A DNA stretch of 64,000 bases from JAADDG01 sp964450755 (GTDB lineage Bacteria > Campylobacterota > Campylobacteria > Campylobacterales > JAADDG01): the NCBI GenBank assembly GCA_964450755.1, contig CAYVDJ010000100.1, positions 1 through 64,000 of the forward strand. Reading direction: 5' to 3'. Numbering within the stretch: position 1 is the first letter of the stretch; each line of letters begins with the position of its first letter. A program made the translations under genes and the position numbers. This document shows positions 26,086 through 34,736 of the stretch, in pieces. Below the pieces are notes generated by a model. That model saw nothing but the letters and a program-made list of their open reading frames with translations, did no database searches and was not told the DNA's origin.

Positions 26086-27597
26086 TTGAAAAAGCTTCAT
26101 TGTGCCACTTTGGAGGCGATAGAAGCTAAAATCGTAGATGTTGAGGCGGCGTTTGTCAGAGGTCTGCCCGGATTTTCCATCGTAGGTCTTGCCCAGACAT
26201 CCATTCAGGAATCAAAAGAGAGGATAAAATCGGCTCTTAGTTCCATCGGATACTCATTTGCACCTTTAAAAATAACCATCAACCTCTCTCCTTCCGATCT
26301 GAAAAAAGAGGGAAGCCATTTTGATCTGCCTATCTCCCTTTTGATAGCTCTCCAGCAGGAAGATGATATAAATTTTGATGAATTTTTTGTTTTTGGAGAG
26401 TTGGGACTTGACGGAAAAGTAAAAGACACCTCTTCTTTGTTCGCTCTTATCCTCTCTCTGGCAAAAAACAGAGAGATAAAAAAGGTGCTTGTTCCAAAAG
26501 AGAGTATAGAGAAGATATCGAAAATCATCGGTATAGAGGTTTATGCGGTGGATACTCTTGAGGAGGCGATAGCGTTTTTTACCGATCCCTCTTTGCAAAA
26601 AAAAGTTCAGACAAAAGATTTTGATTTTGACTATATAAAAGATCAGGATAAAAGATACTATTTTCTTGATGAATTTCCTCTTGATTTCAAAGATGTAAAA
26701 GGTCAGGAGATAGCAAAAAGAGCCTCTTTGATAGCAGCAGCCGGAATGCACAACATACTTTTGGAAGGAAGTCCGGGATGTGGCAAAAGTATGTGTGCCA
26801 AAAGGCTTAGATATATCCTCCCTCCACTCTCTTTGGAAGAGATTTTGGAAAATGCGAAACTCTCCTCCATCGATCAAAAAGAGATAAGTTTCAAACCGAT
26901 AAGAAACTTCAGATCTCCTCATCACAGCTCTTCAAGAGCAAGTGTTTTCGGAGGCGGAGCAAGAAGCGCAAAGATAGGAGAGGTGGCTTTGGCAAATAAC
27001 GGCATACTCTTTTTTGACGAATTTCCACATTTTCCAAAAGCGCTTTTGGAGAGTTTGAGAGAGCCTTTGGAAGATCACAAAGTTCTCATCTCAAGAGTCA
27101 ATTCAAAAGTGGAGTATCAGACAAAATTTCTTTTTATAGCGGCGATGAATCCCTGCCCCTGCGGCAATCTTCTAAGCTCCTCAAAAGAGTGCAGATGCAG
27201 TGAACTTGAGATCAAAAGATACAAAAACAGACTCTCTTCACCTCTTCTTGACAGGATAGATATCTTTGTGCAGATGGAGGAGTTAAAAGAGGATGACAAA
27301 GCGACAATCTCTTCCAAAGAGATGTTTGAGAGGGTTAAAAAAGCCTTCTTGATGCAAAAAAGAAGAGAGCAAAAAGAGTTTAACGGCAAACTGAGCGACG
27401 AAGAGATAGTAAAACAGTGCAAAATCTCAAATGAAAGCGAAAAGATCCTCTTACAGGCGGTTAAAAGATTTGCTTTAAGCAGACGGGGAATCAATAAAGT
27501 TTTAAAAGTATCAAGAACAATAGCTGATCTTGATGAAAGAGAAGCTATAGAGAAAAAAGATATCTTGGAGGCTTTAAGTTACAGGATGAGGGAGTAA
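26086..27597 (+). CDS. comM: YifB/ComM-family Mg-chelatase-like AAA+ ATPase
   Basis: 503 residues. The N-terminal ~170 residues form a Lon-protease-like domain (LHCATLEAIEAKIVDVEA ... PGFSIVGLAQ, INLSPSDLKKEGSHFDLPI). The AAA+ domain has Walker A GSPGCGKSM and Walker B ILFFDEFPHF, then a CPCG...CRC zinc-like segment and a C-terminal helical domain ending in SRRGINKVLKVSRTIADLD. ComM is a hexameric helicase that promotes branch migration during natural transformation; its role where competence is unproven is open. A TTG start follows the def stop directly and is supported by the conserved KLHCATL N-terminus. Confidence 0.95.
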   Translation: MKKLHCATLEAIEAKIVDVEAAFVRGLPGFSIVGLAQTSIQESKERIKSALSSIGYSFAPLKITINLSPSDLKKEGSHFDLPISLLIALQQEDDINFDEFFVFGELGLDGKVKDTSSLFALILSLAKNREIKKVLVPKESIEKISKIIGIEVYAVDTLEEAIAFFTDPSLQKKVQTKDFDFDYIKDQDKRYYFLDEFPLDFKDVKGQEIAKRASLIAAAGMHNILLEGSPGCGKSMCAKRLRYILPPLSLEEILENAKLSSIDQKEISFKPIRNFRSPHHSSSRASVFGGGARSAKIGEVALANNGILFFDEFPHFPKALLESLREPLEDHKVLISRVNSKVEYQTKFLFIAAMNPCPCGNLLSSSKECRCSELEIKRYKNRLSSPLLDRIDIFVQMEELKEDDKATISSKEMFERVKKAFLMQKRREQKEFNGKLSDEEIVKQCKISNESEKILLQAVKRFALSRRGINKVLKVSRTIADLDEREAIEKKDILEALSYRMRE

Positions 27598-27700
27598 ATG
27601 AGAAAGTATGATTGAAATTAAGAAATAATTTGATTTTTGTTTGATATTTATATCGTTGTCTTAAAAATAGAAAAAATCTCTTTTTTATCTACAAATATTT

Positions 27701-28918
27701 TCAATCTTTTATTGTATTTTGAATACTTTTATCAATTAGATTTGTCATATTTTTACTGACACCGGTTTCTTTTGCAAAAATTTTCCATCTATTAACCGTA
27801 TCTTTTATTTTATCGATTATAACTTTGTAGTTTTTTATAAGATATTTTTTTGCCAACTCTTCAAGATGTTTGATAGTCGGATTTTTACCTTCACCAAGAT
27901 AAAGAGTGCTGTGTTCACCTCCCGGTCCGTAAGAGAAAGTCAAATCATAAACCGGTGATAATCTCCATTCACCTTTTTCATTCATCAAAAATGAAAAGTT
28001 TTTTGCATGGTCATCTCTGTTATGAGCAAAAAGATTGAAACAGGCAAGTTTGAACATTTTTTCCTGCTCTTTAAAACTTTTAGTCAGATGCAAAGTAAGT
28101 TTTAACAAGTCGTCATAATCCAAAATCGGATATCTAAAATCGCTATGAATGAGTCCTGCAACGGAGTGCATATGAACTCTTTTATTTTTTATCCTGTCAA
28201 ACCTCTGTGTGCCGAAATATAGAGTTTTTTTGCCTTTAAACAGTGTGAAATTCGGTGTTTTTAATCCTGCTGATTTTGCCATTTGGTTATAAGTATATTC
28301 AATGGAAGCTATATCATCACTGTCATATCTTGAAGCAAATTTTATAATCCAGTGAGAAAATCCATCATCCAAAGATTCTTTTGCATCAACAATACTTTTT
28401 AAATCATCACTGACTTGTACTAAAATTTTGGGTCTTGCTCCTGCCGATGAACCACCTAACATAAAAAGTTCATCTATTAACTCTTCACTACTGCCTTTTA
28501 AAATTTCTTTGGAACCGTTTGCCAAATCATCTAAAATAATATCTTCTACAATAGTTTTATATTCTTTTGTTGGTTCATAGCTCAAAGCTCCCATACCGTT
28601 TTTACCGACAAGTGCCAATCTGTCAAGCGGTGATACATCTTTTAGAGCAATTCCTCTTTTTAAAAATTCCCTGTCTGTCAAAAGTCTGCCCCACCCGTCA
28701 GGTAAACTATCTGCAAATACACCCCAAAGACCATCGAATGTATCATCATCACAACGAAAAACTTCGGATTTTAATGGTAATTTGTAAGGTGATATTTCTA
28801 TACCTGTTTTTAAAAATTTTTTATCGTATTCAAAATAAATTTTATTATTTTTGATGGCAAGGGTACCGAGTTTTTGAGGTTTTTTTGTATAAAAACAGAC
28901 ATTTAATTTAGTTGTCAT
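27701..28918 (-). CDS. hipA: HipA-family serine/threonine kinase toxin
   Basis: 405 residues. HipA kinases phosphorylate a tRNA synthetase (GltX in E. coli) and induce persistence. The N-terminal HipA_N-like region (FDGLWGVFADSLPDGWGRLLTDR) is followed by the catalytic part: GGSSAGARPK (the Ser-containing P-loop-like motif that can be autophosphorylated), the HNRDDHAKNFSFL catalytic loop, and SPVYDLTFSYG with the metal-binding Asp. It overlaps the upstream hipB by 11 bases. The 5' spacer of hipB contains a consensus promoter and repeats, so the pair is autoregulated in the usual way. The kinase target here is unknown. Confidence 0.94.
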   Translation of the reverse strand: MTTKLNVCFYTKKPQKLGTLAIKNNKIYFEYDKKFLKTGIEISPYKLPLKSEVFRCDDDTFDGLWGVFADSLPDGWGRLLTDREFLKRGIALKDVSPLDRLALVGKNGMGALSYEPTKEYKTIVEDIILDDLANGSKEILKGSSEELIDELFMLGGSSAGARPKILVQVSDDLKSIVDAKESLDDGFSHWIIKFASRYDSDDIASIEYTYNQMAKSAGLKTPNFTLFKGKKTLYFGTQRFDRIKNKRVHMHSVAGLIHSDFRYPILDYDDLLKLTLHLTKSFKEQEKMFKLACFNLFAHNRDDHAKNFSFLMNEKGEWRLSPVYDLTFSYGPGGEHSTLYLGEGKNPTIKHLEELAKKYLIKNYKVIIDKIKDTVNRWKIFAKETGVSKNMTNLIDKSIQNTIKD

Positions 28919-29189
28919 TTATAACCTCGTCTATACTTTTAAAGTTGTACACATCTTTGTTGCATATCTTTTCAAAATCTCCCGAACATTCCAAAATAAA
29001 GGCGATTTTCAGTAGTGATTCAAGTGATATTTGTCCGCTTTGTTCAAATCTTTTGACAGAACCTAAGCTCACATTTGATTTTAGAGCTAGATTTTGTTGT
29101 GTGAGTTTTAAAGATTTTCTTCTGTTTTTGAACTTCAGTTTTAGCTCTTGCATGAGCTCATTTGGAGTTTTTGGAAGAAAAGATAACAT
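28908..29189 (-). CDS. hipB: HipB-like antitoxin, XRE-family HTH repressor
   Basis: 93 residues with one helix-turn-helix of the Cro/CI (XRE) type: RRKSLKLTQQNLALKSNVSLGSVKRFEQSGQISLESLLKIA at about residues 23-63. It precedes and overlaps hipA, as antitoxins do. It should bind its own promoter and neutralise HipA. A GAGGAG site lies about ten bases before the ATG. The start codon lies at the edge of a perfect 10-base inverted repeat that overlaps the promoter, a good candidate operator. Confidence 0.92.
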   Translation of the reverse strand: MLSFLPKTPNELMQELKLKFKNRRKSLKLTQQNLALKSNVSLGSVKRFEQSGQISLESLLKIAFILECSGDFEKICNKDVYNFKSIDEVINDN

Positions 29190-29276
29190 ATTGGCTAAAA
29201 CTCCTCTTTTTTAGTAATTATAGCCAATATATTATCCCTTGTCAATTTTTTATAGTTTGATTTCTTCCTTGTCAAT
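29188..29276 (-). promoter_or_regulatory. hipBA promoter with operator-like repeats
   Basis: On the minus strand TTGACA (29245-29240), a 17-base spacer and TATAAT (29222-29217) form a full sigma-70 consensus promoter for hipB. A perfect 10-base inverted repeat, ATATTGGCTA (29188-29197) and TAGCCAATAT (29221-29230), covers part of the spacer, two bases of the -10, and the start codon. The 10-mer CCTTGTCAAT occurs twice as a direct repeat, at 29237 and 29267, exactly 30 bases apart; the nearer copy contains the -35. Both repeats are likely HipB sites. Between here and nnr (29277-29443) only AT-rich sequence and a weak inverted repeat (CCCTTAT/ATAAGGG at 29326/29352) are seen. Confidence 0.8.
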
Positions 29277-29443
29277 ACTTTTTTATCAGATTCTTTATTA
29301 TGTGCTATATAGGTTTTTAGAGATACCCTTATATGTTATACTAGTAGTGGGATAAGGGAGTAAATGAGTTTGGAGTGTAAATTTCTCATTTAGGATTTTT
29401 AAAAAAATTTTGCTATTATCTCAAATAAAAACAGGGTGAGAAG

Positions 29444-30838
29444 ATGAAAAGAGTATTCAAAGAGGTATCTACACTAGATAGAAAATGTTACGAAAAGTTT
29501 GATCTGAGTGAAGATCTGTTGATGGAGCATGCGGCAGAGGCTATAAAGAGGGTTGTAGAGAGGTTTGACAAAGATAAAAAGGTTTTGATAGTTTCAGGTC
29601 CCGGTAACAACGGAGCTGATGGGATAACTCTGGCAAGACTGCTTCAGAAAGATTACGAAGTAAAACTTTTACTCCCTTACGGGGCAAAATCAAAAATGGC
29701 AAAACTTCAACTCCAAAGAGCCAAAAAAGTGGAAGTACAGGAGGTGGATAAGGTAGAAGATGCCGATATCGTAGTGGATGCTGTTTTTGGATCGGGGATG
29801 AACAGAGAGCTTGATGAAAAATGCGTAAAAATCATAGAAGAGTTAAATTCTCTTGATGCCTGTAAGATAGCCTGTGATATCCCAACCGGTATCGATATAA
29901 ACGGCAATATCTCAAAAAATGCTTTCAATGCCGATATCACCGTTACAATGGGAGCTTTGAAAGAGGCTCTTTTTAGCGATTTTGCAAAAGACAGAGTAGG
30001 AGAGATAGAGATAGCCGATCTGGGAGTGAGTTCAAAGCTTTATGAAGATGAAAGCGATGTTTTTTTGCTCGAAAAATCGGATCTGAAACTTCCTCTCAGA
30101 GAGAAAAAAAGTTCCCACAAAGGAGATTTTGGTCATCTTGGCGTGGTATGCGGCAGAAAGCACGGAGCGGGGATCATAGCCTCAAAGGCGGCTTTTGTTT
30201 TTGGTGCGGGTTTGGTTACGATCATCAGTAACGACTCTTTGGAAGTGCCTTATGAGATCATGCACAGCAGCACTTTGCCAAAAAGATGTAACGGAGTCTG
30301 TATCGGAATGGGACTTGGATATCAGTATGATGATGAACTGTTGCATGATTTTGTGATAAATCATCCTCATCCGGTTGTTATAGATGCTGATATATTTTAT
30401 CACGAATTTATAGTTGAGATTTTACAAAAAAAGAGAAATATCATCCTGACTCCTCATCCAAAGGAGTTCTCTTCACTTTTGAAACTGACTTGTATTGCAG
30501 ATTTGGGTGTTGATGAGATACAAAAAAGGCGTTTTGAACTGGTTAGAGAGTTTTGTTCCAAATTCAAAGATGTTGTACTGCTTTTGAAAGGTTCAAATAC
30601 GCTTATCGGGCAGAATGAAAAAATTTTTATCAATCCCCACGGTACAAATGCCCTCAGCAAAGGGGGAAGCGGAGATGTTTTAAGCGGGATGATAGGCTCT
30701 TTGAGTGTTCAGGGATACTCCACTCTTCAAGCGGCGATAAACGGCTCTTTGGCTCATGCTTTGAGTGCCAAAAGTTACGCTGAAAACAACTACTCTTTGA
30801 CTCCTTTTGATATCATAGAGGGTTTGAAATGTCTTTAA
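29444..30838 (+). CDS. nnr: Bifunctional NAD(P)H-hydrate epimerase / dehydratase
   Basis: 464 residues with two repair activities. The N-terminal ~215 residues are the YjeF-N epimerase (NNGADGITLARLLQ, DIVVDAVFGSGMNREL, CDIPTGIDINGNI). The remainder is the ribokinase-like ADP-dependent NAD(P)HX dehydratase (SHKGDFGHLGVVCG, LTPHPKEFSSL, GTNALSKGGSGDVLSGMIGSL). Together they restore hydrated nicotinamide cofactors. The 3' end overlaps purN by ten bases, so they are co-translated. Confidence 0.95.
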   Translation: MKRVFKEVSTLDRKCYEKFDLSEDLLMEHAAEAIKRVVERFDKDKKVLIVSGPGNNGADGITLARLLQKDYEVKLLLPYGAKSKMAKLQLQRAKKVEVQEVDKVEDADIVVDAVFGSGMNRELDEKCVKIIEELNSLDACKIACDIPTGIDINGNISKNAFNADITVTMGALKEALFSDFAKDRVGEIEIADLGVSSKLYEDESDVFLLEKSDLKLPLREKKSSHKGDFGHLGVVCGRKHGAGIIASKAAFVFGAGLVTIISNDSLEVPYEIMHSSTLPKRCNGVCIGMGLGYQYDDELLHDFVINHPHPVVIDADIFYHEFIVEILQKKRNIILTPHPKEFSSLLKLTCIADLGVDEIQKRRFELVREFCSKFKDVVLLLKGSNTLIGQNEKIFINPHGTNALSKGGSGDVLSGMIGSLSVQGYSTLQAAINGSLAHALSAKSYAENNYSLTPFDIIEGLKCL

Positions 30839-31407
30839 AAAAGGTAGCGGTTTTATTCAGCGGTGAGGGAACAAATCTGGAAAATCTCATCAAAAAACTG
30901 CATCTGAAAAGTTTTGATGATCTAAAAGTTGAGATTGTGGCTGCCGTTACAAACAACCCCGAAGCAAACGGTATCAAAAGGGCTGAAAAATACGGTATAA
31001 AAACCGTTATCTTGGATCATAAAAAATATAAAAACAGAGAGAGTTTTGATAAAGCTCTTGTTGAAAAGATTTTTTCACTCGATGTTGATCTTTGCATTTT
31101 AGCCGGTTTTATGCGTATTCTCACTCCAATATTTACAAAAAATATAAAAGCAGTCAATATCCATCCCTCCCTTTTGCCGCTTTTTAGAGGAGCGGGAGCG
31201 ATAGAGAAAAGCTTTGAGTCTGATATGAAAGTAGCCGGTGTTACGGTTCATCTTGTCAGTGAAGAGCTTGACGGGGGAGAGATCATCGATCAGGAGTGTT
31301 TTAAAAAAGATGAAAAGATGAGTCTGGAAGAGTTTGAGATGAAAATACACTCCATAGAGTATGAGCTTTTTCCAAAAGCCGTTTTAAAAGTTTTAAGAGA
31401 TTTTTAG
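30829..31407 (+). CDS. purN: Phosphoribosylglycinamide formyltransferase
   Basis: 192-residue enzyme transferring a formyl group from 10-formyl-THF to GAR in purine synthesis. The catalytic N110, H112 (NIHPSLLP) and D148 match the E. coli N106/H108/D144 set with a constant offset of four. The phosphate loop SGEGTNLENL is at residues 11-20; the third residue is E where most PurN have G. The ATG overlaps nnr by ten bases. A long perfect hairpin follows the stop and separates it from the convergent chemoreceptor gene. Confidence 0.96.
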   Translation: MSLKKVAVLFSGEGTNLENLIKKLHLKSFDDLKVEIVAAVTNNPEANGIKRAEKYGIKTVILDHKKYKNRESFDKALVEKIFSLDVDLCILAGFMRILTPIFTKNIKAVNIHPSLLPLFRGAGAIEKSFESDMKVAGVTVHLVSEELDGGEIIDQECFKKDEKMSLEEFEMKIHSIEYELFPKAVLKVLRDF

Positions 31408-31408
31408 T

Positions 31409-31442
31409 TGTTTGGTGTGTAAATAAAGTTACACACCAAACA
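31409..31442. terminator. Bidirectional terminator between purN and the chemoreceptor gene
   Basis: A perfect stem, GTTTGGTGTGTAA (31410-31422) with TTACACACCAAAC (31429-31441), plus one flanking T-A pair, encloses a six-base loop. It overlaps the first bases after the purN stop and ends 10 bases before the convergent gene's stop. The flanks lack long U-tracts but the 14-pair stem is stable enough to end both transcripts. Confidence 0.75.
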
Positions 31443-31451
31443 GGAGTAAAT

Positions 31452-33119
31452 CTATCTTTTAAGTATTTCAAATCCTGTGCTTAATGTCTGAAGTTTTTCA
31501 CTCTCTATACTAATGTTTTCCATAATATCCTTAATATTTTTACTGTTTTTTTCTATAACTTTACCTTTTTGATCAGTTAAGTCTATTTTTGAACTGATAT
31601 TTTGGAGATATGTGGATTGAGAGTTAAATTCATCTTCAAAACGGTTGATGGTTATAATTGTATCATTTAGTAATTTTTCCGTATCAGAAAAATTTTTATT
31701 GATATTTTTACCGCTGTTTAAAAAAGTTTCAAAACTCTCTCTTGTCGCATTTGCATTTTTGGTAACAGTCTGGATATTATTTTGCATTGTTTCTACAATT
31801 TGAGAGATATTGTTTGCATTGGTTTGGGATATTTCTGCAAGTTCTCTGACTTTATCGGCAACGACTGCAAAACTTCTGCCGTGTTTACCGGCTCTTGCTG
31901 CTTCAATGGCGGCATTCAAAGCGATAAGATTTGTCTCTTCTGCTATACTCCCTATGATATCTATCGTTTGGTCTATATTTTTGGAGTGTTTTTTCAACTC
32001 ATCTATAGCCTCTATTGTTTCATCCAAAGCTTTATAGGTACTGTTTGCCTCTTTATTGTTTTTTTCCAGAATTGTTCTTGTTTTTTTGATGTCTTTTATC
32101 GTATTGTTTGATTCTTCTCCCATTTTTGAGAGTACTTCTTTTAATGTACGGTTTTTCTCCCATACTTTGGCAGTGAATTCTTTTATCTGTTTTAACTGTT
32201 TGCTTTGTTCATTTACTCTTTGATAATTTTCACTCATTTTGGATATGCCGTAAGAGCTTTTATCAACTACACTGTTTGCCTGTTCTACAACATGGTCTAT
32301 AACCGGTTTTATGGAATGAGACATGTCATTTAAAGAATAAAAAAGTTTGTCTATCTCGTTTTTGTTATTTTTATTGACCCTCTCTTCTTTCATGATATCA
32401 TCTATCTTAAAATTACCATTTTCTATTCTTTTCATTGCTTTTGTAAGTTTTGTCAGTCTTGCAGCCACCTCTTTATGAAAAAGGAGTAAGACTACAGCCA
32501 TAACAAAGATAATGTTAAAAGACCAGCCGGTTATTATTGTTAAAAAAGATTTTTGTAAATCCGTTAAAAAATTTTTCAAATCTATCTTAACATTTTCTAT
32601 TGCGATTATTTCTCCCTCTTTCCATGAAGGATGGCACATTTTGCATTCTTTTTCGGCTGTTATAGGGCGGGATACCATAAAATAACTTTTATTATTAAAT
32701 TCTATATTTGTAGAATGCTCTTTTATTTTTCTATTTTTTTTGAAATATTCTATTTCGTTTATCTCAAACGGCAGTGCTTTGTTTTTTGGGTTGGTAGGGT
32801 TTATGGAAGCCTCTTTAAAAAATACTTCTCCTTTGGAAATATCAGTGAATTTATCGAAAATTTCATTTTGAATCTGCTGGGGAATTTCACTGCTCTGACC
32901 GGAAAAAAATTTTTCATTTCTACTTTCCAACAATACATCTGCAAAATTTAATATGGATTTTGCTTTTGAATAAAGTTTCTCCTCCAACGCCGTTTTGTTT
33001 TGAGTATATAGATAGTAATAGGAAACAGATGTTATAGATACTATAACTCCCAAAAGAATTATAGCAAACATGAGTCCTAGTTTTATACTTCTCAGGCGAT
33101 ACATTATAAATCCAAACAT
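31452..33119 (-). CDS. Methyl-accepting chemotaxis protein with periplasmic haem-binding DUF3365-like domain
   Basis: 555 residues. A membrane helix at ~14-36 is followed by a ~150-residue periplasmic domain and a second helix at ~190-215. A HAMP-like segment comes next, then a cytoplasmic signalling domain with the conserved hairpin tip ([41 protein letters not shown], seen here in parts). The periplasmic domain contains C159-x-x-C162-H163 (CKMCH), a covalent c-type haem site. This is the pattern of the Tll0287-like (DUF3365) sensor domain, so the ligand may be redox potential, oxygen or nitric oxide. The start has an AAGGAC site; an ATG five codons later is possible. Confidence 0.9.
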   Translation of the reverse strand: MFGFIMYRLRSIKLGLMFAIILLGVIVSITSVSYYYLYTQNKTALEEKLYSKAKSILNFADVLLESRNEKFFSGQSSEIPQQIQNEIFDKFTDISKGEVFFKEASINPTNPKNKALPFEINEIEYFKKNRKIKEHSTNIEFNNKSYFMVSRPITAEKECKMCHPSWKEGEIIAIENVKIDLKNFLTDLQKSFLTIITGWSFNIIFVMAVVLLLFHKEVAARLTKLTKAMKRIENGNFKIDDIMKEERVNKNNKNEIDKLFYSLNDMSHSIKPVIDHVVEQANSVVDKSSYGISKMSENYQRVNEQSKQLKQIKEFTAKVWEKNRTLKEVLSKMGEESNNTIKDIKKTRTILEKNNKEANSTYKALDETIEAIDELKKHSKNIDQTIDIIGSIAEETNLIALNAAIEAARAGKHGRSFAVVADKVRELAEISQTNANNISQIVETMQNNIQTVTKNANATRESFETFLNSGKNINKNFSDTEKLLNDTIITINRFEDEFNSQSTYLQNISSKIDLTDQKGKVIEKNSKNIKDIMENISIESEKLQTLSTGFEILKR

Positions 33120-33276
33120 TTATAGTCCTTAAAATTAGGTTTTTTAATTTTCCTCCACGGTGTTAAATCGGATAATTTACTAAATAAATTTAATAATCAG
33201 TATTTTTCTATAATCCATAAGATAAAAAAAAGAAAAAATCTGATATAAAGTTTGAGTACTTATAAAAGGAGATATT

Positions 33277-34068
33277 ATGTCTGATATATTGAAAATAGGA
33301 AAGTATGAGTTTACAAGCAGATTGATAGTGGGAAGCGGGAAATATCCTGATTTCAGAACAACGGCAGATGCCACTTTTGCAAGTGGTTCGCAGATGATAA
33401 CCGTAGCGGTAAGAAGAGTAAATATAACAAATCCCGATGAAGAAAATCTGATGGACTATTTCAAAGACTCTGATGTGCAGATATTGCCAAATTCCGCAGG
33501 ATGTACGACTGCTGATGACGCAATTACGCTTTTTAGGATGGTAAAAGAGGCTGTCGGAATAGATATTATAAAGATGGAAGTTATAGGAGATACGGCAAAA
33601 ACTCTATATCCCGATGTTATAGAAACACTAAAAGCCACTGAAGTTTTGGCAAAAGAGGGCTTTACCGTTTTGGCTTATACAAATGATGATCCTATAATGG
33701 CAAAGAGGCTTGAGAGTGCGGGAGCAGCAGCCGTTATGCCTTTGGCAGCCCCGATAGGAAGCGGTCTTGGGATACAAAACAGATACAATGTGCTTTTTAT
33801 CAAAGAGGCGGTTAAAGTTCCTGTTATCGTTGATGCCGGTATAGGATGCGCAAGTGATGCCTCTATCGCTATGGAGATAGGAGCGGATGCCGTTTTGACA
33901 AATACCGCCATAGCACAGGCAAAAAATCCTGTAATGATGGCAGAAGCGATGAAACATGCCGTGATTGCGGGGAGAATGAGTTATCTTGCAGGAAGAATTT
34001 CCAAAAAACCTTTTGCTACGGCAAGTTCTCCGACGGAAGGATTGATAGAATTTAATCCAAATGAATAA
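33277..34068 (+). CDS. thiG: Thiazole synthase
   Basis: 263-residue TIM-barrel enzyme forming the thiazole phosphate of thiamin from DXP, ThiS thiocarboxylate and dehydroglycine. K99 ([12 protein letters not shown]) is the Schiff-base lysine. The other conserved blocks are [38 protein letters not shown] and [28 protein letters not shown]. No other thi gene is adjacent; a ThiF/E1 homologue lies at 40.7 kb. No TPP riboswitch motif is seen in the upstream 157 bases. A perfect 16-base hairpin with a T-run ends the gene. Confidence 0.97.
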   Translation: MSDILKIGKYEFTSRLIVGSGKYPDFRTTADATFASGSQMITVAVRRVNITNPDEENLMDYFKDSDVQILPNSAGCTTADDAITLFRMVKEAVGIDIIKMEVIGDTAKTLYPDVIETLKATEVLAKEGFTVLAYTNDDPIMAKRLESAGAAAVMPLAAPIGSGLGIQNRYNVLFIKEAVKVPVIVDAGIGCASDASIAMEIGADAVLTNTAIAQAKNPVMMAEAMKHAVIAGRMSYLAGRISKKPFATASSPTEGLIEFNPNE

Positions 34069-34097
34069 AAAAAGAGAAATTTTTCTCTTTTTTTATT
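34064..34097 (+). terminator. Intrinsic terminator of thiG
   Basis: AATAAAAAAAGAGAAA (34064-34079) and TTTCTCTTTTTTTATT (34082-34097) are perfectly complementary; the left arm includes the thiG stop codon. The T-rich right arm doubles as the U-tract. It also reads as an A/T palindrome on the other strand. Confidence 0.8.
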
Positions 34098-34124
34098 GAC
34101 AAAAGAGAGAAATTGATGTAAAAT
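34096..34124 (+). promoter_or_regulatory. Promoter of the six-tRNA operon
   Basis: TTGACA (34096-34101), a 17-base spacer and TAAAAT (34119-34124) form a near-consensus sigma-70 promoter 23 bases before the first tRNA. The first two bases of the -35 are the last two of the thiG terminator stem, so terminator and promoter are back to back. Confidence 0.75.
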
Positions 34125-34147
34125 CACAACCTCAAAACTAAATTATT

Positions 34148-34225
34148 CGGGGTGTAGCGCAGCCTGGTTAGCGCACCTGGTTTGGGACCAGGGGGTCGAA
34201 GGTTCGAATCCTTTCACCCCGACCA
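34148..34225 (+). tRNA. tRNA-Pro (TGG)
   Basis: 78-nt cloverleaf with acceptor CGGGGTG/CACCCCG, anticodon TGG in loop TTTGGGA, T-loop GGTTCGAATCC and encoded CCA. First of six tandem tRNA genes. Confidence 0.97.
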
Positions 34226-34254
34226 TTAAAAATTGAATTTGGTTTTGAAAAGAC

Positions 34255-34332
34255 GGTGGGTGTAGCTCAGTTGGTTAGAGCATCAGGTTGTGGCTCTGAG
34301 GGTCGTGGGTTCGATTCCCATCACTCACCCCA
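34255..34332 (+). tRNA. tRNA-His (GTG)
   Basis: Acceptor GTGGGTG/CACTCAC with the extra G at -1 opposite C73, as required for HisRS recognition. Anticodon GTG in loop TTGTGGC; CCA is encoded. Second gene of the cluster. Confidence 0.97.
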
Positions 34333-34362
34333 TTGATATGAGCCGTTGAGTTATTTTCCTAT

Positions 34363-34435
34363 GGATCATTAGCTCAGTTGGTAGAGCAACGGATTCTTAA
34401 TCCGTGGGCCGTAGGTTCAAACCCTACATGATCCA
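34363..34435 (+). tRNA. tRNA-Lys (CTT)
   Basis: Acceptor GGATCAT/ATGATCC, anticodon CTT in loop TTCTTAA, discriminator A. CCA is not fully encoded (CAG follows), so nucleotidyltransferase must add it. This isoacceptor reads AAG only; a TTT isoacceptor must exist elsewhere. Confidence 0.95.
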
Positions 34436-34446
34436 CAGTTTAAGAT

Positions 34447-34520
34447 GCGCCCGTAGCTCAATTGGATAGAGCAACGGACTTCGGATCCGTAGGTTATAGG
34501 TTCGACTCCTATCGGGCGTG
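34447..34520 (+). tRNA. tRNA-Arg (TCG)
   Basis: Acceptor GCGCCCG/CGGGCGT with a terminal G-U pair, anticodon TCG in loop CTTCGGA, discriminator G, no encoded CCA (CTT follows). An anticodon with T34 that reads CGN codons is less common than ACG. Confidence 0.94.
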
Positions 34521-34547
34521 CTTGTTAACGCCTTTGATTTTGATTAT

Positions 34548-34624
34548 GCGCTCGTAGCTCAGCTGGATAGAGCAACGGCCTTCTAAGCCGTAGGTCTCAG
34601 GTTCGAATCCTGACGGGCGTACCA
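34548..34624 (+). tRNA. tRNA-Arg (TCT)
   Basis: Acceptor GCGCTCG/CGGGCGT (G-U pairs at two positions), anticodon TCT in loop CTTCTAA, encoded CCA. It reads AGA/AGG, the codons preferred in this AT-rich genome. The body is very similar to the preceding tRNA-Arg(TCG), suggesting tandem duplication and anticodon change. Confidence 0.96.
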
Positions 34625-34632
34625 TTTTTTTA

Positions 34633-34717
34633 GCGGATGTGGTGAAATTGGTAGACACGCCAGACTTAGGATCTGGTGCCGCAAGGTGTGGAGGTTCGAG
34701 TCCTCTCATCCGCACCA
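34633..34717 (+). tRNA. tRNA-Leu (TAG)
   Basis: 85-nt class II tRNA with acceptor GCGGATG/CATCCGC, a long variable arm (TGCCGCAAGGTGT), anticodon TAG in loop CTTAGGA and encoded CCA. Last of the six genes; the convergent HATPase-GNAT gene ends 20 bases later. Confidence 0.97.
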
Positions 34718-34736
34718 TTTCTAACTATATGATGAT

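Noticed and set aside
26266..26925. 219-codon open frame on the minus strand inside comM
   Set aside because: It lies opposite a well-supported gene, is Phe/Ile/Leu-rich as expected from antisense of A-rich codons, and has no ribosome site.
33120..33276. TPP riboswitch before thiG
   Set aside because: None of the conserved TPP-box sequences could be found in either orientation.
34509..34718. 69-codon open frame on the minus strand across the tRNA cluster
   Set aside because: It is antisense to tRNA-Arg(TCT) and tRNA-Leu, and its residues are translated tRNA sequence; such frames are common false genes.
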